Assembly: GCA_001701105.1 (NCBI GenBank)
Contig: DAAI01000057.1
Span: 36,766 to 52,088, forward strand
Direction of reading: 5' to 3'
DNA length: 15,323 bases
Source of the DNA: Bacteroidales bacterium GP1
GTDB lineage: Bacteria > Bacteroidota > Bacteroidia > Bacteroidales > Muribaculaceae
Part shown: in pieces, positions 6,099-12,519 of the stretch
Position numbering within the stretch: the first letter of the stretch is position 1
Layout of the letters: each line of letters begins with the position of its first letter
Made by a program: the position numbers and the translations under genes
Notes under the pieces: generated by a model
What the model was told of the DNA's origin: nothing
What the model saw: only the letters and a program-made list of their open reading frames with translations
The model's database searches: none

Positions 6099-7744
6099 TG
6101 AACATGACTCCTAAAAAATTCTCTCCATTATTGATCCTTGCGGTTCTTGCTACATCCTGTACGGAGGAGGAGATCTTGCGTAATGAACCATTGGATCCGG
6201 ATGCCGATTATCAGGAATGGCACTATCCCGGAGGAGAACTCGGCACGACATTCCTCTCCACATCCAACGCTCTTGAGCAGCCGTCGCCTGCAGTGGAGAA
6301 AGGAGGCCTGTACCAAAGTTTCAAAAATGGCGAAGCACTTTTTGAAAAACCATTTATGACCAATGCCTCGGGCGTTAGATCCGGTCTTGGACCGGCTTAC
6401 ATACGCACCTCGTGCATACATTGCCATCCCGGTTACGGGCATGGCAAACGCCTTCCGGTCGGGGAGTTCAAGACCGACGAGATAGGCAACGGATGTCTGC
6501 TTGTGGTGTATAATCCGTCGACAGAAGCCTATGTAAGCTGGCTTGCAGGAATGCCGCAGGGTCATGCAACGGCACCCTTTACCGCTCCTTTGGATGAAAG
6601 TCAGGTTACGGTGACTTGGCATGACGCTACGGATGAATGGAACAATAGATTTCCCGACGGCGAGACATATCAGCTCCAATATCCGGAAGTGAAGTTGCCG
6701 CCAAGTGCTATATATGCAGTGCGCCAAGGATATGAATTGCCGGAAGACTATGAAGTAAGACTTGAAAGTACCATCGGAATTTACGGCACCGGGCTGCTTG
6801 ATGCCATCGATGATGCGGATCTCCTTGCCCAGTACAGGCAAGAAGAGCGTGACGGATTTCTCCCTAACGGACTTAACGGGGCATATTTCGCCGGCGGAGA
6901 ATGGAAAAGTCAATATATCAACACATTGCAAGGTGATGGTACTCCTTATCCCAGAAGATTTACCTATGCAATGTCGCGTGGGCCGTTGCAGGATGCCGCA
7001 GGAGCCAATGCAATATGGAATATTACTAATGTGACCCGATCCGACCGACGGTATCATTATCTTGATGCTGCCGGAACATGGGCCGGATATTCAGCTAAAG
7101 ACCCTGTGGTGCAAGCCGGTTTTGATGATTATCTCGTGAAAATCGATCCGCGCCATGAACATCCGGAATGGTGGGAAGGGGATATGGAGCAGCGGATTCT
7201 TACATATCTCACATCCAAAAATCTGCCGGTGGAAATGAGTGATGATGAATATGTGGATCTGATGGTATGGCATAGAGGGCTTGGAGTTCCGGCAGTGAGG
7301 GATACCGACAATAAGGAAGTGGCCAGAGGAAAGCAAATATTTGAAGATATAGGGTGTGCATATTGTCACCGGCCATCGTGGACCACAGGTGCCGACGTGG
7401 TGCGAGATCCGGCACAATTCTTCCGGGGCAACGAATTGCCACGCTATCCTTACCAGAAGATATGGCCATATACAGATATGGTTCAGCATAAGCTCTATAT
7501 GGCCAATGATATCCGCACAGGATGGTGTCGCACCACTCCCCTCTGGGGACGCGGTCTGCATCAGCGTGTGAATGGCACCAATACAGCAGATCGGTTGCAC
7601 GATTGCAGAGCCCGCACCACTATGGAGGCCGTAATGTGGCATGGATTCTCACCCAAGAGCGATGCGAGATGGAGCGTAGAGAAATTCCGCGGATTGAGTA
7701 AAACCGACCGCGATGCGGTTATTACTTTTCTCGATGCGATATGA
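6098..7744 (+). CDS. Di-haem oxidoreductase (DHOR/DUF1111) lipoprotein, c-type cytochrome
   Basis: I start at the ATG at 6098, overlapping the imelysin stop, rather than the TTG one codon earlier; this gives 548 residues. Signal peptide with lipobox ATSC, lipidated Cys21. Two haem c attachment motifs are visible: CIHCH at 106-110 and CAYCH at 420-424, with family blocks such as GLGPAYIRTSC just before the first and the typical VWHRGLGVPAVRD before the second. This is the di-haem oxidoreductase family (PF06537), related to cytochrome c peroxidase and MauG; older annotations say thiol oxidoreductase. Members often sit beside imelysins in iron-related loci. Likely role: electron transfer, oxidising or reducing iron or accepting electrons from peroxide, at the periplasmic membrane surface (inference). 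Both haems must be attached covalently in the periplasm, which explains the ResB-CcsA gene that overlaps its end by 4 nt (ATGA). Confidence 0.92.
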   Translation: MNMTPKKFSPLLILAVLATSCTEEEILRNEPLDPDADYQEWHYPGGELGTTFLSTSNALEQPSPAVEKGGLYQSFKNGEALFEKPFMTNASGVRSGLGPAYIRTSCIHCHPGYGHGKRLPVGEFKTDEIGNGCLLVVYNPSTEAYVSWLAGMPQGHATAPFTAPLDESQVTVTWHDATDEWNNRFPDGETYQLQYPEVKLPPSAIYAVRQGYELPEDYEVRLESTIGIYGTGLLDAIDDADLLAQYRQEERDGFLPNGLNGAYFAGGEWKSQYINTLQGDGTPYPRRFTYAMSRGPLQDAAGANAIWNITNVTRSDRRYHYLDAAGTWAGYSAKDPVVQAGFDDYLVKIDPRHEHPEWWEGDMEQRILTYLTSKNLPVEMSDDEYVDLMVWHRGLGVPAVRDTDNKEVARGKQIFEDIGCAYCHRPSWTTGADVVRDPAQFFRGNELPRYPYQKIWPYTDMVQHKLYMANDIRTGWCRTTPLWGRGLHQRVNGTNTADRLHDCRARTTMEAVMWHGFSPKSDARWSVEKFRGLSKTDRDAVITFLDAI

Positions 7745-9639
7745 GCCAAAGATTGATCCGACGCTTGAAAGCCCTTCCTCTCCCCGCAAAGGGATTTCAT
7801 CTGGCATTCCTTGTGATTATAGCCGGAGCCTTGATCACATGGAGCAGCGGACAACACGGAAAATGTAAGATTGAGAAAGATGCCTCTCCCTGCACGAGAT
7901 TTATTCTTGATAACGGGGAGGAGGCATCACTCCCTTTTTCCGTGGAATTGCGCGAAGCATATGTGGAGTATTATCCCGGAACTGCTTCTGCCGCTGATTA
8001 CGTCTCTATTCTCCGGATCAATAGAAGTGATGAAAAACGAGTGTCGATGAATAGAGTTCTTGAAATACAGAAATACAGGTTCTATCAGACTGGCATAGGC
8101 GAAAATTATTCATTATTGACAGTCAATCACGACCCTTGGGGAATAGGGGTGACATATTCAGGATATTATTTGCTTTTCATATCCATGATTCTATATCTGT
8201 TATGGCCGGATACGCGGTTGCGCCGACTTATAAGCAGAGAGCGTGCATTGTCAATGACTGTACTGATATGCGCAGCGGCCGGGGGATGTTTTGCATCTCC
8301 CTCCACAACTCCGGCTACCATCCCACCCACGTTGGCAAGGCACTTCGGAGAGATGAAGGTGGACTGGGACGGCCGGGTCATGCCAATTCAGACGATGGCC
8401 CGCGATTTTTGTCTCAAAGTATATGGAAACGAAAGCTATAAAGGATTATCCTCGGAACAGGTGCTCGCCGGATGGATATTCTATTATGATTACTGGAAAA
8501 ACGAACCCTTCATTAAGATTAAACAGCCTGTGGCTGAATTGATCGGAGCCAAAGAGAATTATGCCTCGTTAACGGACTTTTATTCACGCGAGGGATATAA
8601 ATTGGAGAGCGCGCTTTCGGATAATATCAGCGATAAGAATCTGCATGAAGCTGATGAGAAAATAGGATATATAACCCAAGTATGCACGGGAAAAGCAATA
8701 AAGCTCGTTATGGATAAATCGGATGAAGGAGCGGATGTCGCTGAGGTATCATCCGGTTTTCTAACAGCGTTCAATAAAGAGCTCTCCCGACGCCAATGGA
8801 AGAACGCCGACAATCTTATCTTGGAGGTTAAGAGTCAGCAGGTTCCTGTGAAAGTGGAGTTACTCTACAATCGTCTCGGCTCACCGTTGGTTCCCGGAAT
8901 AATTGCCCTTATCACAGCATTAATATGCACCGGCATTCCTGCGTTGCGCAGGATCAGGCATATTTCTCCCGGGGCGATGCTATGTGGCCTGACTCTGGCG
9001 TGGATTACCATGGTGTTAGCCCTAAGGTGGATGATAGGCGGTCATGTACCCTTGACTAACGGATATGAGACAATGCTTGCAATGGCATGGTTATTACTGA
9101 TTACATCCTTTATTGGCTATGCAACGCACCGGGATGTGATGGGGGGATGCGGGCTGGCGGCTGGCGGATTGACACTATTGGTAGCTTATATTGGCCGGGC
9201 CGGAGCTACTGTAAGTATGTTGATGCCAGTACTCGCGTCGCCGTTACTGTCGGTGCACGTGCTGCTCGTGATGGCGGCCTATGCGTTGATGGCAATGATC
9301 ACTATTATTTCTGCTCTAAGTCTCATTACCGGGAACGAACAATATGTTCGACTGTCGCGGGTAATGCTCTATCCGGCTGTGTTCCTGATGGCGGGAGGAA
9401 TTTTTATCGGGGCGATATGGGCCAATCAGACATGGGGGCGATATTGGGGCTGGGATCCTAAGGAAACATGGGCGCTGATAACGATGCTCGTGTACGCCGT
9501 TCCATTTCATTCAATGTCGCTGCCATGCTTCCGCAGGCCAAAAATATTCAATACATATATGATGATCGCCTTCCTAAGCGTCCTTTTCACTTATTTCGGT
9601 GTGAATTATTTTATGACAGGCATGCATTCCTATGCCTGA
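7741..9639 (+). CDS. ccsA: Fused ResB-CcsA cytochrome c synthase (System II)
   Basis: 632-residue inner-membrane enzyme that exports haem and ligates it to CxxCH motifs of c-type cytochromes. The N-terminal half is ResB/CcsB-like: first membrane helix about 18-35 with His20, periplasmic beta-rich part with LPFSVELREAYVEYYPG at 64-80 and the ResB signature ENYSLLTVNHDPWGIGVTYS at 121-140, then helix 141-155. After a second hydrophobic segment (about 169-185) and a large periplasmic region comes the CcsA half (about 383-632), with GGHVPLTNGYETMLAMAW at 433-450, the tryptophan-rich WWD haem-binding motif WGRYWGWDPKETW at 565-577 and the C-terminal VNYFMTGMHSYA. Candidate haem-ligand histidines are His435, His506 and His590. 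It overlaps the di-haem oxidoreductase gene by 4 nt, so its client is very probably that protein. All expected parts are present and it looks intact. Confidence 0.95.
   Translation: MSQRLIRRLKALPLPAKGFHLAFLVIIAGALITWSSGQHGKCKIEKDASPCTRFILDNGEEASLPFSVELREAYVEYYPGTASAADYVSILRINRSDEKRVSMNRVLEIQKYRFYQTGIGENYSLLTVNHDPWGIGVTYSGYYLLFISMILYLLWPDTRLRRLISRERALSMTVLICAAAGGCFASPSTTPATIPPTLARHFGEMKVDWDGRVMPIQTMARDFCLKVYGNESYKGLSSEQVLAGWIFYYDYWKNEPFIKIKQPVAELIGAKENYASLTDFYSREGYKLESALSDNISDKNLHEADEKIGYITQVCTGKAIKLVMDKSDEGADVAEVSSGFLTAFNKELSRRQWKNADNLILEVKSQQVPVKVELLYNRLGSPLVPGIIALITALICTGIPALRRIRHISPGAMLCGLTLAWITMVLALRWMIGGHVPLTNGYETMLAMAWLLLITSFIGYATHRDVMGGCGLAAGGLTLLVAYIGRAGATVSMLMPVLASPLLSVHVLLVMAAYALMAMITIISALSLITGNEQYVRLSRVMLYPAVFLMAGGIFIGAIWANQTWGRYWGWDPKETWALITMLVYAVPFHSMSLPCFRRPKIFNTYMMIAFLSVLFTYFGVNYFMTGMHSYA
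9617..9638 (+). terminator. Small stem-loop at the end of the operon, possible terminator
   Basis: CAGGCAT (9617-9623) pairs with ATGCCTG (9632-9638) around an 8-base loop and spans the last codons and stop of the ResB-CcsA gene. Only a short T run (ATTTC) follows. It could help end the operon before the glycyl-tRNA synthetase promoter, but the match could be chance. Confidence 0.22.
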
Positions 9640-9698
9640 TTTCGAATGCCGGCAGTATTAAGGCAAAGGACGCAAAAATCTTCAGCTTTGCGAAAGTT

Positions 9699-9730
9699 AT
9701 TGCAGGATTGCGCGAAAATGTGTATCTTTG
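9699..9730 (+). promoter_or_regulatory. Predicted promoter of the glycyl-tRNA synthetase gene
   Basis: ATTG at 9699-9702, 20 bases, then TATCTTTG at 9723-9730, a perfect match to the Bacteroidota -7 box. The -33 block TATTGCAGGAT (9698-9708) is identical over 11 bases to that of the leftward DUF4491 promoter. The leader would be about 65 nt and contains a nine-codon ATG frame (9750-9779). Confidence 0.75.
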
Positions 9731-9800
9731 TGATTTAAAACGGGGAGGAATGTGCACTATGCAGTCTCCGGAACAATAGAAATTAAGAACATTTAATATA

Positions 9801-11351
9801 ATGGCAAAGCAGGAAGATGTGTTTAAGGCGATTATCGCCCATGCCAAGGAATACGGATTCGTATTTCAGTCGTCGGAGATATATGATGGCCTGTCGGCTG
9901 TATACGATTACGGTCAGAACGGAGTAGAACTAAAGAACAATATAAAAAGATATTGGTGGGAATCGATGACGATGCTCCACGACAACATCGTGGGAATCGA
10001 TTCGGCCATATTCATGCACCCTACAATATGGAAAGCGTCAGGCCATGTGGATGCGTTCAACGACCCCTTGATCGACAACCGCGACAGTAAGAAGCGTTAT
10101 CGCGCTGATGTGCTCATCGAGGATGAGATTGCCAAATTTGATGAAAAAATCAATAAGGAAGTAGCCAAGGCCGCCAAGAGATTCGGCGAATCGTTCGATG
10201 AGGAGATGTTCTGTAAGACCAATGCCCGCGTGCTGGAGCAGGCCTCCAAGCGTGACGAATTGCAGAATCGTTATGCAGAGGCCATGAACGCCAACGACCT
10301 CGCCGCTCTGAAGCAGATAATCCTTGATTATGAGATAGTGGATCCGATAAGCGGCACACGCAACTGGACAGATGTGCGCCAGTTCAATCTTATGTTCAAG
10401 ACTGAGATGGGTTCCACATCCGATGGAGCCATGGATGTGTATCTTCGTCCGGAGACTGCACAGGGAATCTTCGTGAACTACCTTAACGTTCAGAAGACGG
10501 GGCGTATGCGTATCCCATTCGGAATCGCTCAGATAGGGAAGGCTTTCCGTAATGAGATTGTGGCTCGGCAATTTATTTTCCGTATGCGCGAGTTCGAGCA
10601 GATGGAGATGCAATTCTTCGTGCGTCCGGGGGAGGAGATGAAATGGTTCGATTATTGGCGCAATACGCGCCTCGCATGGCATAAATGCCTCGGTCTGGGC
10701 GACGATAAATATCGCTATCACGACCACGAAAAGCTGGCTCATTACGCCAATGCCGCAACCGACATCGAATTCCGGATGCCATTCGGATTCAAGGAAGTAG
10801 AAGGAATTCATTCACGGACCGACTTCGACCTATCGCAGCACGAAAAATTCTCCGGGAAGAAAATACAATATTTCGATCCGGAGCTTAACGAGAGTTATGT
10901 GCCATATGTGATAGAAACTTCGATCGGAGTCGACCGGATGTTCCTCACCGTGTTGTGCAGTTGCTACGAAGTTCAGCAGCTTGAAGGAGGTGATAGTCGT
11001 GTAGTGCTTCATTTCCCGGCTCCGATAGCTCCGGTGAAATGTGCGGTTCTTCCTTTGGTGAAGAAGGATGGTCTCCCGGAAAAGGCGCGTGAGATTCAGC
11101 ACAGACTGCGGTTTGATTTCACTTGCCAATATGAGGAAAAAGATTCGATCGGCAAACGCTATCGCCGTCAGGATGCAATAGGTACTCCTTATTGCATCAC
11201 TATCGATCATCAGACCCTCGAGGATGGTACAGTCACATTGCGTCACCGCGACTCGATGGAACAGAAGCGTGTGTCGGTTGATGAAGTTGAACGTATTCTT
11301 ACCAAAGAAGTAAGCCTCAATAATCTTCTGCGGAAACTGGCAGAAAATTAA
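9801..11351 (+). CDS. glyQS: Glycine--tRNA ligase, single-chain (alpha2) type
   Basis: Attaches glycine to tRNA-Gly in the cytoplasm using ATP; essential. 516 residues, a class II synthetase of the single-chain dimeric type, not the alpha/beta tetramer of many Gram-negative bacteria. Order of motifs: HPTIWKASGHVDAFNDPLID at 73-92; FKTEMG at 199-204; LRPETAQGIF at 215-224; motif 2 as FRNE at 249-252 and FRMREFEQMEMQFF at 260-273; motif 3 around ETSIGVDRM at 372-380; then the anticodon-binding domain from about 404 (PAPIAPVKCAVLPL) to the end, with the SIGKRYRRQDAIGTPYCI segment at 449-466. Complete and intact. The LemA gene begins 29 nt downstream and the four following genes are close-spaced, so the promoter at 9699-9730 may serve the whole run. 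Confidence 0.97.
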   Translation: MAKQEDVFKAIIAHAKEYGFVFQSSEIYDGLSAVYDYGQNGVELKNNIKRYWWESMTMLHDNIVGIDSAIFMHPTIWKASGHVDAFNDPLIDNRDSKKRYRADVLIEDEIAKFDEKINKEVAKAAKRFGESFDEEMFCKTNARVLEQASKRDELQNRYAEAMNANDLAALKQIILDYEIVDPISGTRNWTDVRQFNLMFKTEMGSTSDGAMDVYLRPETAQGIFVNYLNVQKTGRMRIPFGIAQIGKAFRNEIVARQFIFRMREFEQMEMQFFVRPGEEMKWFDYWRNTRLAWHKCLGLGDDKYRYHDHEKLAHYANAATDIEFRMPFGFKEVEGIHSRTDFDLSQHEKFSGKKIQYFDPELNESYVPYVIETSIGVDRMFLTVLCSCYEVQQLEGGDSRVVLHFPAPIAPVKCAVLPLVKKDGLPEKAREIQHRLRFDFTCQYEEKDSIGKRYRRQDAIGTPYCITIDHQTLEDGTVTLRHRDSMEQKRVSVDEVERILTKEVSLNNLLRKLAEN

Positions 11352-11380
11352 ACCGGCGTATGCAACTAAATATAAAGGAT

Positions 11381-11959
11381 ATGAAAAAGATAATAATGAC
11401 TATAATGGCCATAGTGGCCGTAAGTTCTCTCTCAAGCTGCAATTATAACAGCCTCGTGGAGAAACAGCAGGGTGTGGATCAGGCATGGGCGCAGGTAGAG
11501 AATCAATATCAACGCCGTTCGGATCTTATACCCAATCTTGTCAACACTGTAAAAGGATATAGCCAGCACGAGGAGGAAACCTTGGTGAAGGTGACAGAGG
11601 CAAGAGCCAAAGCCACATCAATAACCCTTAGTGCCGACGACCTGACGGAAGAGAATCTTGCGCGTTATCAGCAGGCACAGAATGAGCTGTCGTCGGCCTT
11701 GAAATCGCTTCTGGCAGTTTCGGAAGCCTATCCCGATCTTAAAGCTAACGAGAATTTTATGAATCTGCAGGTGCAGCTGGAGGGTACCGAGAATCGCATT
11801 GCTACTGAAAGAATGCGATATACGGAAGCTGTGAAAGATTATAATACAAGCATAAAGAAATTCCCTACGATGATTTATGCGGGTTGGTTCGGATTCAAAG
11901 AGAAGCCCCAGTTCAAGGCAGAAGCCGGGGCCGAGAAAGCTCCGGAGGTAAAATTCTAA
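11381..11959 (+). CDS. lemA: LemA family lipoprotein
   Basis: 192 residues from the ATG at 11381, chosen over an in-frame ATG at 11360 because it starts a clean lipoprotein signal (MKKIIMTIMA, lipobox SLSSC, Cys20) and has AAAGGAT just before it. The LemA core follows: NSLVEKQQGVDQAWAQVENQ, then YQRRSDLIPNLVNTVKGYSQ, an all-helical fold with heptad-rich segments to about residue 165, then FGFKEKPQF near the end. LemA proteins are membrane-attached helical bundles of uncertain function; in Bacteroidota they are often beside a TPM-domain protein, absent here. It lies between glycyl-tRNA synthetase and an FKBP-like lipoprotein. Family is sure; cellular role is not known. Confidence 0.93.
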   Translation: MKKIIMTIMAIVAVSSLSSCNYNSLVEKQQGVDQAWAQVENQYQRRSDLIPNLVNTVKGYSQHEEETLVKVTEARAKATSITLSADDLTEENLARYQQAQNELSSALKSLLAVSEAYPDLKANENFMNLQVQLEGTENRIATERMRYTEAVKDYNTSIKKFPTMIYAGWFGFKEKPQFKAEAGAEKAPEVKF

Positions 11960-11971
11960 CAGATAGCCCCC

Positions 11972-12484
11972 ATGAAAGTAAGATTGATAATCCTGGCATT
12001 GTTGACATCATCGGTGCTTACATCGTGTCTTAAAAGCGAGCTTGACGAATATGACAAATGGAGAAAACTGAATGATGCTTATGTGAGCGGAATAATTATA
12101 TCCGAATATCCTCCGCTTACACTCGACTGGGCACCCTTCAATACGGTATATGTGAAATGGCACAACGACAGAAGTCTTACAGCCGCCAATCTCCAGCCAT
12201 TGTCAAACTCCACGGTGAATGTGAAGTACGAGCTTGAGGATATTGATGGCCAAGTGCTTGGCACGAGCTATAAAGCTAATGGCGACAGTCTGTATCAATC
12301 AAAACCAAGCGATAACATCATAGGATTCTGGACCACCCTCACTTCCATGCATGTAGGCGACTCGGTGACTGCCATAATACCCTATGATTCAGCTTATGGG
12401 TCGACGGCGACAGGATCGGTAAAGCCCTATTCAACATTAATCTACAGAATTAAACTCGTCTCGATCAGCTCTTACGAGAAGTAG
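11972..12484 (+). CDS. FKBP-type peptidyl-prolyl isomerase-like lipoprotein, degenerate pocket
   Basis: 170 residues; signal peptide with lipobox VLTSC (Cys19), so it is expected in the periplasm or on the outer membrane. The FKBP_C domain is about 80-166: VKYELEDIDGQVLGTSY, then DNIIGFWTTLTSMHVGDSV (115-132), where Trp120 takes the place of the pocket tryptophan, then IPYDSAYG and the final strand YSTLIYRIKLVSI. Canonical FKBPs have the strongly conserved FDSS-like segment in the pocket loop; here that stretch reads LGTSYKANGDSLYQS, so isomerase activity may be weak or lost and a chaperone role is possible (inference). Residues 25-75 are an N-terminal extension with no recognised domain. It sits 12 nt after LemA; FKBP genes near glycyl-tRNA synthetase are a familiar Bacteroidales arrangement. 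Confidence 0.85.
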   Translation: MKVRLIILALLTSSVLTSCLKSELDEYDKWRKLNDAYVSGIIISEYPPLTLDWAPFNTVYVKWHNDRSLTAANLQPLSNSTVNVKYELEDIDGQVLGTSYKANGDSLYQSKPSDNIIGFWTTLTSMHVGDSVTAIIPYDSAYGSTATGSVKPYSTLIYRIKLVSISSYEK

Positions 12485-12519
12485 AATTGAGCTGAAGCGC
12501 GACATTAATCAAGGAAAGA

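Noticed and set aside
6128..7057. Long open frame on the minus strand (309 codons) opposite the di-haem oxidoreductase gene
   Set aside because: Its product has no recognisable domain and mirrors the codon pattern of a certain gene with two CxxCH motifs on the other strand; treated as a shadow.
9731..9800. Possible T-box or other aminoacyl-tRNA sensing leader before glycyl-tRNA synthetase
   Set aside because: Only about 65 nt from the predicted start, no T-box consensus and no terminator/antiterminator pair; T-boxes are not typical of Bacteroidota.
10038..10811. Long minus-strand open frame (257 codons) opposite the glycyl-tRNA synthetase gene
   Set aside because: Overlaps the conserved catalytic core of the synthetase; low-complexity, family-free translation; shadow.
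11360..11380. Upstream ATG (11360) as start of LemA
   Set aside because: It would place seven polar residues before a clean lipoprotein signal; the ATG at 11381 has a better context.
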